From Planctomycetota bacterium (lineage in GTDB: Bacteria; Planctomycetota; J058; JAJDCQ01), in assembly GCA_029260755.1 (NCBI GenBank), contig JAJDCQ010000189.1:53817-117816 (forward strand): a DNA stretch of 64,000 nucleotides, in the 5' to 3' direction. Shown piece by piece: positions 25,692-37,200 of the stretch; position 1 is the stretch's first letter; every line of letters begins with the position of its first letter. The position numbers were made by a program, and so were the translations under genes. Below the pieces are notes generated by a model. It was not told the origin of the DNA, ran no database searches, and saw nothing but the letters and a program-made list of their open reading frames with translations.

Positions 25692-27097
25692 TTGCGCCGC
25701 TCGATCCGGTAGAGGACGCGGTCGGAGCCCGGGACGACCTCGCGCTCGCGGATCTCGAACGGACCGCTCAGCGTCCGCTCGAAGGACGCGACGTCGTAGT
25801 CGTCGAACACGTCCTCGCGCCACCGCAGGAGCTGCGCGACCATCGGGTCGCTCTTGGGAACGAACTCGATCACGCCGGCGCGCGTGATCCCCGCGAGCCA
25901 GCTGACCAGGCGCGACAGCGGGACGTTCCCCGAGATCGCGAGGTGATGCACGAGCGCGAGGCACAGACAGAGGTCCGGGAGGCCCCGGTCGGTGAGCGCC
26001 CGAAGCTCCTCGCCGCCCCAGCCCTGCGCGGGCGATGGGTTCGTCAGGTCGATCAGGAGCGGGAGGATCGATCCCGACCGTCCGTCGTCCCGCAGCCGCT
26101 CGTAGAGGGCGGCGACCGCCTCGGGGTCGCCGTCCATCGCGACGGTGGTCTCGGCGTGGCGCGCCGCGATGAGGCTGAAGCGGCCGGTGTTCGCCCCGAG
26201 ATCCCAGACGAGCTTCGGCGCCGCGTCCCGGAGCGCCCGCTCGACGAACGCGTCCTTGCCGTCCTGCCCGGCGTCGTCGTAGGACTTGTCCTGCTCGTAG
26301 CGGACCCAACCCGAGCCGGGCGCCCGCGCCCGGAGCCGCCCGACCGACGCCCGGAGGCCCGCGATCAGACCGAGGATCTGGGTCCGGCCGACCGGGATCG
26401 CGGTGGCCTCCGATTGCTCGGAGCTGCTCACCTTCGCGAACCGCTTGTTGAGCTACGCCTGGAGCGAGACGTGGGAGAAGACGCCGCGGCGGAGCTTCTT
26501 CCGGAGGGGGAGGAGTCGCGCGAGCTCCTCGGGCGCGATCCCCTCGACCGCGCTCCGCATCCACGGCTGGAAGGGCACGCCGGCGAGCGCCTCGAGGAGG
26601 AGCGGGTTGAGCATCGTGCGGCAGAACTGGGCGTAGGCCTGCCAGGGCTTGCCTTCCTGCCAGGGCTCGAAGCTCGAGACGTCGATGTGGACGGGCCGGG
26701 CGCCGATGAACTGCACGTTGTAGGGCTTGGCGTCCTTGAGGACGAAGCCGCGCTCGAGCGCGGCGGCGGCGAGGTCGAGCTGGAGGAGCGCCGCGTCGCG
26801 GAGCATCTCGAACGGCCACTCGTAGCAGTACGAGATGAACGGGACGCGCGGGTGCTCGACGACGAGGGCGACGTCGGGGACGATCGCCTCGACGCCGGCG
26901 ACCGCGGACGGGTCGACCGGGACGGCATCGATGAGCCCGCCGCCGGCGGTGAGCTGCTCGAAGAGACCGCTGTCCTGGAGGGCGCGGAAGCGCTCGGCGC
27001 CCCGCGGGGTGAAGGCGCGGAAGATCCGACCGTCGCGGGAGACGACGCGGGCGTCCGGGTCCTTGAACGAGGCCGGATCGGCGACGGGGGACGTCAC
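25688..27097 (-). CDS. Two-domain class I SAM-dependent methyltransferase, interrupted by in-frame TAG
   Basis: Two open stretches on the minus strand are in the same frame: 27097-26453 (GTG start, 214 aa) and 26431-25688 (GTG, 247 aa). They are separated only by TAG at 26455-26453 and seven codons (LNKRFAK). The N-terminal part contains a kinase-like-fold segment (GFVLKDAKPYNVQFIGARPVHIDVSSFEPW, quoted in two overlapping pieces: GFVLKDAKPYNVQFIGARP and PVHIDVSSFEPW). The C-terminal part has a Rossmann SAM site (LVWDLGANTGRFS) and ALVHHLAISGNVP. Known relatives carry both parts in one chain of about 460 aa, so the TAG probably breaks one gene. Each half could still be expressed. Overlaps: GTGA with the 75-aa protein, GTGA with the sulfatase. 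Confidence 0.72.
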
Positions 27098-27321
27098 CGG
27101 ACGTCCGCTTCCTCCGGGGCCGGCGCCGGTGCCTCGCTCGCCTCGCTCGCCTCGCTCGTCTCGAGCGCGGGCGGGGCCGCCTCGCCTCGGCCGAGCAGGG
27201 CGCGGGTGATGCGCGCCCAGTACATCTTCACCACCATCAGCGCGCCGGCCACGCCGCCGAGGACGATCTGCACGACGATGCCGCCCGCGGTCGGGTCGAC
27301 GTAGGCCAGGGGAGGTGCCAT
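27094..27321 (-). CDS. Small membrane protein with VDPTAGG motif, 75 aa
   Basis: The start is the ATG at 27321 (MAPPLAYVDPTAGG); a longer frame upstream is unlikely. One membrane helix (IVVQIVLGGVAGALMVVKMYW) is followed by a basic turn and an acidic, Ala/Pro/Ser-rich tail with three TSEASEA-like steps. Short proteins with Y-x-DP-x-x-G before one helix are found next to this type of methyltransferase and sulfatase in surface-polymer clusters. Its stop overlaps the methyltransferase GTG. It probably anchors or assists the cluster; no biochemical role is known to me. Confidence 0.7.
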   Translation of the reverse strand: MAPPLAYVDPTAGGIVVQIVLGGVAGALMVVKMYWARITRALLGRGEAAPPALETSEASEASEAPAPAPEEADVR

Positions 27322-27444
27322 GAGTGGAACGCTAAACCTTTTGCCGGCAATCTGAAGCGGCGATATGGTAGCAGCGGGTCGGGCCCGACTCAAGGTGAGG
27401 CCGCATCTTTCCCGGCCGACGGCGAGGCCCAGGATCAGCGGATC

Positions 27445-30078
<2,634 letters not shown>

Positions 30079-30201
30079 CGCGCGCGACGCGCGAGGCCCC
30101 GGTCACCGGAGGCCCGCGCCCGGGTTGACACGCCGGTCGGCCGCTCGGAGCATGAGGCGTCAGGCCATCAGCGATCCGTGACCATCCCCCGGAGAACCAA
30201 C

Positions 30202-32115
30202 ATGCCCAGGCTGTCCCGACCCGCCGCCCTCCTCACCGCCACGTTCATTGTCCTGATGATGAGCACCCTCCTGGCGCCGACGCCCGCGCTCGCCGACGAG
30301 ACCGGCGTCATCAAGGCGCGCCTCGCCCTCGACGCGGTGGAGCGGAGCCTCCCGCGACTGGCAGACGGCGACGTCGCCAGCGGGAACAAGCTCCTCGCGC
30401 GGATCAACGACGCGGCCGAGGCGCTCAAGGGCTGCAAGGACAAGGCGGCCGAGAGCTGGCAGGCGCAGCTCGCGCGGGCGAAGAAGCTCGACGCCGAGAT
30501 CCGGGCGAAGCTCGGGGCGGGCGGTGGCGGGAGCGGCTCCGGCGGCGGCGAGACGGCGCCTTCGGCTCCGAGCTCCGACACGAAGAAGGCCGCGGCGCTC
30601 CTCGATGAGGTGGACGCGGCGTTCCCGTCGCTCGCGGCCGGCGACGTTTCGGCCGGCAACGTCCTCATCAAGAAGGTGAACGACGCGATCGGGCTGCTCT
30701 CGAAGGCCGACGCGAAGGCGCGCGAGGGCGACTTCTGGAAGAGGACGGCCGCGCGGACCAAGCCGCTCGACGGCAAGATCCGCGCGCGTCTGGCCGAGAA
30801 GCCGGCGCCAGGCGCCACGCCGAAGCCGGCCCCGAAGGAGACGCCGAAGCCCGCGCCGAGCGGGGGCGCCGAGGCGGGACCGCTCACCCGCGGCGACCAG
30901 TACACCTTCGACACCCGGTTCGCCGCCAAGATGGACAAGCTCGAGAAGGAGCTCGCGGCGACGGCGCCCGAGAAGGTCGCCCTCAAGAAGAACAACGACT
31001 ACTTCATGACGGGCGCCCGGAACCTCCTCGCGGTGCTCAAGGGCCTGAAGTCGCAGGACCACCCGACGGTCAAGGCGTCCTACACCCGGCTCCAGAGCTT
31101 CGTGAAGAACGTCGACGCCAAGACGACGGACGGGATCGCCAGAATCGAGAAGGCGCGCGCGACCGCGGCCGCCGAGTCGAAGCTCGTCGACGAGGAGCTC
31201 GCCAAGATCGAGGCGTTCTTCGAGCGCAAGAAGGACCAGAAGTTCCACCTCGAGCCGCCGTTCGGCGAGCTCCGGATGCGGAAGTGGATCGAGGAGATCA
31301 AGGGTCACTGGGCGATCCAGAAGAAGGGCCTCGCCCAGCTCCAGCGTCTGGTGAAGGAGCATCCCGACTACGCGAAGGGCAACCGCGTCGGGAAGCTCCG
31401 GCACATCTTCGAGACCTACCTGCCCACCCGGCTCACCCGAGGGATCAACAGGACGGTCGGCTGGTTCGAGGTGAGCGCCGGCAAGCAGCAAAGCGACATG
31501 CTCTTCCGGATCGCCAACGGCAAGAAGCTGATCGAGAACGAGTTCAAGGAGAGCTGGCTCGCCGACGACAAGTGGGTCGAGAAGGCGCTCGTCGAGCTCG
31601 AGCAGGGCGCCGAGGCTGCCCGGGCGATGGTGATCTGGCAGAAGGAGTACTACCGCAAGGACGACCCGGAGCACGCGAAGCTCGCCACGGCGCTGATCGC
31701 CGCGACCAGGAAGCTCGACGAGGCGGCGAAGCGCGTGATCGCCGACACCCGGATGCCCGAGCAGCGCGGCGACGCATCGCTCGCCGCGATCGCCAAGAAG
31801 CTCCTCACCGACAAGAAGGTGAAGTACGGCGTCGGCCCCTACCGGCGGCTCGTCGTGAACAGCAAGAAGCAGCGAGAGTCGGCCGAGCGCGAGGAGGCGC
31901 GCGAGGAGGGCTCCTACCTCGTCATCACGAAGTGGACCGAGACGTGGGACCACTTCCAGGTCTGCCTCGCCGAGGAGGTCGACGGGACGCTGCGGCTGGT
32001 CTACTACAGCTTCAAGTACTTCGTGAGCGCGCCGAAGTGGAAGACCCGCGGCGAGTGGTTCTGCTCGGACCGGATCGTCAGCCGGCGGATCCTGCCGGAG
32101 AACGTCGACAAGTAG
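30202..32115 (+). CDS. Secreted protein with duplicated N-terminal helical module, 637 aa
   Basis: ATG 30202 is preferred over a GTG at 30178 because it begins the signal peptide (LTATFIVLMMSTLLAPTPALA) and follows CGGAGAA. The mature N-terminus has two related segments of about 60 residues: ALDAVERSLPRLADGDVASGN and LLDEVDAAFPSLAAGDVSAGN, each followed by a helix. They are split by a Gly/Ser and then a Pro/Lys linker. The rest is a long Lys/Glu-rich, coiled-coil-like region, with a compact C-terminal domain (LVITKWTETWDHFQVCLAEE). TTGACA occurs at 30125-30130 upstream, but its partner box is weak. Function not recognised. Confidence 0.72.
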   Translation: MPRLSRPAALLTATFIVLMMSTLLAPTPALADETGVIKARLALDAVERSLPRLADGDVASGNKLLARINDAAEALKGCKDKAAESWQAQLARAKKLDAEIRAKLGAGGGGSGSGGGETAPSAPSSDTKKAAALLDEVDAAFPSLAAGDVSAGNVLIKKVNDAIGLLSKADAKAREGDFWKRTAARTKPLDGKIRARLAEKPAPGATPKPAPKETPKPAPSGGAEAGPLTRGDQYTFDTRFAAKMDKLEKELAATAPEKVALKKNNDYFMTGARNLLAVLKGLKSQDHPTVKASYTRLQSFVKNVDAKTTDGIARIEKARATAAAESKLVDEELAKIEAFFERKKDQKFHLEPPFGELRMRKWIEEIKGHWAIQKKGLAQLQRLVKEHPDYAKGNRVGKLRHIFETYLPTRLTRGINRTVGWFEVSAGKQQSDMLFRIANGKKLIENEFKESWLADDKWVEKALVELEQGAEAARAMVIWQKEYYRKDDPEHAKLATALIAATRKLDEAAKRVIADTRMPEQRGDASLAAIAKKLLTDKKVKYGVGPYRRLVVNSKKQRESAEREEAREEGSYLVITKWTETWDHFQVCLAEEVDGTLRLVYYSFKYFVSAPKWKTRGEWFCSDRIVSRRILPENVDK

Positions 32116-32138
32116 CGCTCGACCGGTCACGGTCGTAT

Positions 32139-32170
32139 CGGATCGGATCCACCGTATCCGATCCGATCCG
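32139..32170. terminator. Inverted repeat after the 637-aa gene
   Basis: CGGATCGGAT (32139-32148) pairs with ATCCGATCCG (32156-32165) around a 7-base loop, with one more ATCCG unit after it. It lies 24 bases past the stop and lacks a T-run, so termination is possible but unproven. Confidence 0.4.
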
Positions 32171-32286
32171 GCCGCCCGCCTGATCGTTCACGCAACTCCT
32201 TGCGTCGCGGAGCCGGCGCGGGAGGGCAAGGGAGTTGCTTCTGCGCTCCCTCTCCCGATGGACTCGCAAGCTGAGGAGGAGCTCCC

Positions 32287-33003
32287 ATGTCGAAGACCCG
32301 CACGATGTCCCTCGCCGCCGGAGCGCTCACCGCGATCGCGCTGGCCGCGATGCTCGCCCCCGGCCTCGGGGCCGCGAACGCGCGCCCCGACGACGAGAAG
32401 AAGGCCGAGGAGAAGAAGGACGACGCGAAGGCGAAGGCGGACGCCGGCTCGGCGACGGCCGAGTGGTACAAGGACCCCGACTGCCGCCTCGTCTTCTTCG
32501 CGGTGCTCGAGGGGCTCTACGAGGACGGCGTCCCCACCGAGGCGGTCGACCTCATCATCGGCAAGGAGTCGAAGCTCGAGAACAAGGTGAAGCACAACTT
32601 CGTCTTCCAGTGCGAGCTCTGCCACGCCGTCTACGAGGCCTTCGTCCTCTACCAGCGCCGGCAGACCTTCAATGGAAGCGAGGCCGACACGTTCCAGGAC
32701 GGATCGATCGACGCCGACCTGCTCGATCGCCTCCGGGCCGGCGAGGCCTACACCCGCGTGATGGCGATGGGCACCCTCGTCCAGCCGTGGATCAAGCGGA
32801 AGCTCGAGAAGCTCGACATGAAGGACGAGGACCAGAAGAAGCTCCTCGACCGCCTCCACGAGCTCGCGAAGAAGGGCTACGCCCTGACCGACAAGCGCCG
32901 ACGTGAGGACCCCGACTACGGCGACGACTGGCGCTTCTACGACGCGTGCCAGGCGTGCAAGGCGATCGACACGGTCGCGAAGATGCGCAAGGAGGGAAAA
33001 TAG
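32287..33003 (+). CDS. Secreted cysteine-pair protein, 238 aa
   Basis: ATG 32287 is preceded by GAGGAGGAGC. A signal peptide (SLAAGALTAIALAAMLAPGLGAANA) leads to a Lys/Asp/Glu linker, then a helical domain. Two Cys pairs stand out: FQCELCHAVYEAF near residue 115 and DACQACKAID near 223. CELCH formally matches the CxxCH haem c motif, but the second pair lacks His, so a four-Cys zinc or iron site formed by both pairs is at least as likely. The gene belongs to a set of three secreted-protein genes in a row. I do not recognise the family beyond this. Confidence 0.72.
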   Translation: MSKTRTMSLAAGALTAIALAAMLAPGLGAANARPDDEKKAEEKKDDAKAKADAGSATAEWYKDPDCRLVFFAVLEGLYEDGVPTEAVDLIIGKESKLENKVKHNFVFQCELCHAVYEAFVLYQRRQTFNGSEADTFQDGSIDADLLDRLRAGEAYTRVMAMGTLVQPWIKRKLEKLDMKDEDQKKLLDRLHELAKKGYALTDKRRREDPDYGDDWRFYDACQACKAIDTVAKMRKEGK

Positions 33004-33010
33004 CCTAGGC

Positions 33011-33046
33011 TTCTCCTGTCCGGCCCCATCTTCATGGACAGGAGAA
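33011..33046 (+). promoter_or_regulatory. Hairpin overlapping the Shine-Dalgarno of the next gene
   Basis: TTCTCCTGTCC (33011-33021) and GGACAGGAGAA (33036-33046) form a perfect 11-base stem with a 14-base loop. The right arm contains AGGAG, the ribosome binding site for the ATG at 33051, so the stem could hide it. It may alternatively end transcription from the upstream gene. Confidence 0.5.
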
Positions 33047-33050
33047 CGCC

Positions 33051-33707
33051 ATGACGCGTCACGCCCGCCTCGCCGCCATCGCCATTGCGGCGCTTCTCAT
33101 CGCTCTCCCGGTCGCCCTCCCGATCGCCATCGGGGACGACGACGAGAAGGCGCCGCTGGGCGATCCCTATCCTCTGCCCACCTGTATCGTCGACGGCGCG
33201 AAGCTCGGCGACGGCTCGGTCGCGGCCGACCACGACGGCCGTCAGCTCCGGTTCTGCAACGACGACTGCGCCAAGAAGTTCGAGGCGAACGCCGAGGAGC
33301 TCATCGAGAAGCTCGACGCCGCGATCATCGCCGACCAGACGCCCCTCTACCCCCTGAAGATCTGCCCGGTCACCGGCGACGGGCTCGACGACAAGGGCGC
33401 CGTCACCGACTTCGTCTGGCGCAACCGCCTCGTCCGCCTCTGCTGCGGGAGCTGCTCGGACGGCTTCGAGGCCGAACCGAAGAAGTACCTGATCGGGCTC
33501 GACCGGGCCGTCTTCGAGTGGCAGGAGTTCGAGTATCCCCTCGTGAAGTGCGTCGTCGACGACGGGAAGCTCCCCGGCGAGCGGATCGACGTCGTCATCG
33601 CGAACCGCCTCCTCCGCGTTTGCAGCGAGGCGTGCAAGAAGAAGCTCCTCGAGAACCCGATCGCGGCGATCGCCAGGCTAGACGCCGCGAAGAAGGGCGG
33701 CGACTAG
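33051..33707 (+). CDS. Secreted protein with three tandem cysteine modules
   Basis: A 218-aa protein: signal peptide (AAIAIAALLIALPVALPIAIG), then three related modules of about 60 residues. Each starts YPL-x(1,2)-C and ends in a C-x(2,3)-C segment: YPLPTCIVDGAKLGD with RFCNDDCAKKF, YPLKICPVTGDGLDD with RLCCGSCSDGF, and YPLVKCVVDDGKLPG with RVCSEACKKKL. This resembles YHS/TRASH-type metal-binding modules, so a role in periplasmic metal handling is inferred. Its ribosome binding site lies in a perfect hairpin. Confidence 0.75.
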   Translation: MTRHARLAAIAIAALLIALPVALPIAIGDDDEKAPLGDPYPLPTCIVDGAKLGDGSVAADHDGRQLRFCNDDCAKKFEANAEELIEKLDAAIIADQTPLYPLKICPVTGDGLDDKGAVTDFVWRNRLVRLCCGSCSDGFEAEPKKYLIGLDRAVFEWQEFEYPLVKCVVDDGKLPGERIDVVIANRLLRVCSEACKKKLLENPIAAIARLDAAKKGGD

Positions 33708-33715
33708 GCGACTCC

Positions 33716-34204
33716 ATGATCGAGGTCGAGGTCGAGACCACGATCGCGCGCCCGCCCGAGGACGTCTTCGCGGCGCTCACCGACATCGAGCGTTACGCCG
33801 ACTGGCTGCCGCCATCGGAGGAGTTCGTCTCGGTCGAGCGCACCTCCGAGCTGCCCGTCCGCGAGGGCACGACCTACCTCGACCGCACCACCAAGATGAC
33901 GCTCCAGGGCGTGGTGACCCACTTCGAGCCGCCGCGGCGGGTGATCTTCCGGGAGCGCGCGCCCGGGCTGCTCCTCTCGGTCGAGGTCCAGATGGACTAC
34001 ACCCTCACGCCCACCGCGGACGGAGGCACGCGCGTCTACCGTTGCTCGGGCCTGAAGCTCGGCGGCCTCGGCCGCCTGTTCGCGAGCCGCGTCGCGCCGG
34101 GCGTCCGCAAGGAGAACGAGCGCATCCTCGCGGCGCTGAAGAACCACCTCGAGGCGGATCGGGACGCGGCGACCCCGGCTGCGGACGAGCCGCGAGCTCG
34201 GTGA
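33716..34204 (+). CDS. SRPBCC/polyketide-cyclase-like protein
   Basis: A 162-aa START-like protein from ATG 33716, eight bases after the previous stop. It begins with the typical strand and helix (IEVEVETTIARPPEDVFAALTDI) and ERYADWLPP, then alternating strands, and ends in a long C-terminal helix (RKENERILAALKNHLEA). Such proteins bind hydrophobic ligands in a deep cavity. The stop overlaps the GTG of the next kinase (GTGA), so the pair is translated together; a ligand-sensing link to that kinase is possible but unproven. Confidence 0.82.
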   Translation: MIEVEVETTIARPPEDVFAALTDIERYADWLPPSEEFVSVERTSELPVREGTTYLDRTTKMTLQGVVTHFEPPRRVIFRERAPGLLLSVEVQMDYTLTPTADGGTRVYRCSGLKLGGLGRLFASRVAPGVRKENERILAALKNHLEADRDAATPAADEPRAR

Positions 34205-37200
34205 AGCCCTTCGCGGACGTGCTCGGTCCCGGCGACCGGTTCGAGCGGCTCGTCATCGATCACCTCCTCGGCGGCGGCGGCGCCGGCTGCGTCTATGCGG
34301 CCCGAGATCCGGCGCTCGACCGCGCCGTCGCCCTCAAGGTCCTCCACGACCCTCGTCGAGGTGGGATCGGCGCGCTCGGCCGTTTCGAGCGCGAGGCGCG
34401 CGTCCTCGCCCGACTCGCCCACCCGGGGATCGTGCGCGTCCACCGGTCGGGCACTCACGCCGACCGCCCGTTCATCGTCATGGACATCGTCCCCGGGCAG
34501 TCCCTCGCGTCGCTCATGCCGGGACCGCGGCTCGGCGACGCCGTCGTCGCGGCCATCGGCGGGGACATCGCCCGCGCCCTTGCCGCGGCGCACGAGGCCG
34601 GCGTCCTTCATCGCGACGTCAAGCCGCAGAACATCATCGTGAGCTCCGAGGGACGCCGCGCTGTCCTCGTCGACTTCGGTCTGGCCCGAGACGAGACGGA
34701 CGCCTCCGGGGACCTCACGAAGACGGGCCACGTCATCGGGACGGTCCGCTACATGGCGCCGGAGCAGATCCGCGGGGACAAGACGGCCATCAGCGCGGCG
34801 ACCGACGTCTGGGGCCTCGGGGCGACCCTCTATCACGCGGCGGTCGGCCGTCCTCCGTTCGAAGGAGAGGCCGCGGCGACCGTGATGGCGGCGATCCTCC
34901 GATCGACGCCGGCCGCGGCATCGACCACCTCGGGCGATGCGGTCTCGGTCGCCCTCTCCGACGTCCTCGGCCGCTGCCTCGAGCACCAGCCGGTCGATCG
35001 GTTCGCCGACGCCGGGTCCCTGGCGAGCGCCCTCGACGTCATCGCGGCGGCGGGCCGTCCGTCCGTCGAACGAAGGGCACGGCGGCCTTCGGGCCGCCCG
35101 CGGCGAGCGACGAGGCCGCCAGCGTCGGCGCCCGCCGAGGAGCGACCGACGGGACCGAGGCCCGCCCTCGTCGTCGCCGCCGTCCTGGGCATCCTCGCCG
35201 TGGGCGTCGCCGGTTTCGTGCTCGCGCGGCGCGGCGCACGGCCCGACCCCTCCGCCCCTGCCGACGGCTCCGCGGGGCGGCGGGCGGCGGCGCCCGACGC
35301 GCCGAGCGGCACCGTCGCCGTGACGATCGACGCGCCGAGGCCGGGACTCGTCACGCGCGACGCGACGGTTCGGATCGCCGGCACCGCCCCGGGAGCGACG
35401 GAGCTCTGGATCGATGGGGCGAGCGTTCCAGTCGTCGAGGGAGGGTTCTCGATCGAGCTCGATCTCCGCGGAGATGGCGCCCGGTCCGTGTCGGTCCGTC
35501 GGACCGAGGACGGTCCCGCGCTCGCCCGGGTGGAGGTTCTGGTCGACCGGACGGCGCCGGTTCTCGAGATCGACGCGCCGGAGCCGGGAGCGCTCATCGG
35601 CCGGGTGACCGTCGCCGTCGCGGGGACCGTCTCGGACGCGAGCAAGGCCAGCGTGTCGGCCGGAGGCGCGACCGTCGACGTCGGAGAGGACGGCCGGTTC
35701 CGCATCGACGTGCTCGCCGAGGGAGAGGGCGAGATCGAGATCGAGCTCACCGCGAGCGACACGGTCGGAAACGCGACGCGCGGATCGGTGCAGCTCGTGC
35801 GCGACGGGCGACCGCCGACGATCACGCTCGAGTCGCCGGCCGACGGCCACCTCACCCGAGAGCGCTCCGTGCGCGTCGCCGGGCGCGTCGAGGACGCCCA
35901 TCTCCCCGAGGCCATCGTCGCCGCCGGCGAGCGAGTCCCCATCGGACCGGACGGCCACTTCGAGACCGTCCTGACGGTCGCCGGCGACGGCCCGATCGAG
36001 GTGACCGCTCGCGACCTCGCCGGCAACGAGGCGACCGTCGCACCCCGGGTGCGCATCGACGACGAGCCTCCCGCGGTCACCCTCGAGGCGTTCCCGCCGC
36101 TCGTCGACGACCCCGCCCAGACCGTCGCGGTGCGAGGCACGCTCGGCGAGGACGGATGCCGCGTGATGGTCGCCGGGCGGCCGGCGACCGTCGACGGGCG
36201 AGCGTTCGTCGCCATCGCGCGCGTCGACCCCGGCGCGAACGTCCTCCCGCTGACGGCGACCGACCCGGCGGGAAACGTCACGGCCGTCTCGGCGAGGGTC
36301 AACTGGACCCTCCGCGACCGCCGCGGACCGCGAAGCCTCGTCGTCTACCGTGACCCGAGCTACTCATCCACGTGGGTGACCGAGCCGGACACGGTCGCCG
36401 CGCACTTCGTGGAGCGCGGCTACACGCAGGTCGGCGCGCGCGAGCTCGGCGCATTCATGCAGGCGCGGGTGGACGACCCGACGCTGCCGCGCGGGCTCTG
36501 CGTCCTGTCGCAGGGCTGCCCGCCCGACACGGTCGTGAGCGCGCCGTGGAACGACACCCTCCTCCGGCGCTACCTCCAGGCGGGAAACTCGGCCGTCTCG
36601 TTTGCGACGGGCGGTTTCCAGGCGGTCGGCGCCGAGGGGACGAAGGGCACGTTCGTCCAGGAGGGGTGGGCGATCCTGGGGATCGGCATCGCTCGCTGGG
36701 GTGGCTCACCGACCGACACGGCCAAGTTCGCCCCGGGTGAGGTGACCGCGGAGGGCAAGGCGTGGGGACTCACCCATGACGGCTGGTCGATCCGTCCCGC
36801 CAAGCCGGACTCGGTCACCACCGTCCTCGCGACCGACCCGGTGAGCGGCGGGGCCTCGGCCTGGTTCAAGAACTTCGACGCGACGCGCCCGGCATCGGGC
36901 TTCGTGTGCTGCTGGACGTGCACGGTCGCCGGCGACGACGTTCCGAAGCTCGTGGCGACGCTCGATCAGGTCGCCGCGCACCTCGTCCTCGGCGCGCGTG
37001 ATCTCGCGATCCTCACCCCGAACGCGGACGCGGTCATCGAATCGGGCGACGAGCTCGACCTCTCGGTCCTGATGCGCGGGGGACGGGCTGGACGGCTCAA
37101 GGTGCGCGGGAGCGCCGACGGCGGGATCACCTGGCGCTCGCTGGGCTCGTTGAAGCGGCGGCGCGGCAGCGCAGACGACCGGCCGCAGCGCATCGTCGTC

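Noticed and set aside
26453..26455. TAG read as pyrrolysine
   Set aside because: The site falls in a linker, not an active site, and no Pyl machinery or PYLIS-like structure is visible. A nonsense mutation or sequence error is simpler.
32630..32650. Cytochrome c assignment from CELCH
   Set aside because: There is only one CxxCH, the second pair lacks His, and no axial ligand or cytochrome fold is apparent. Reported only as a Cys-pair protein.
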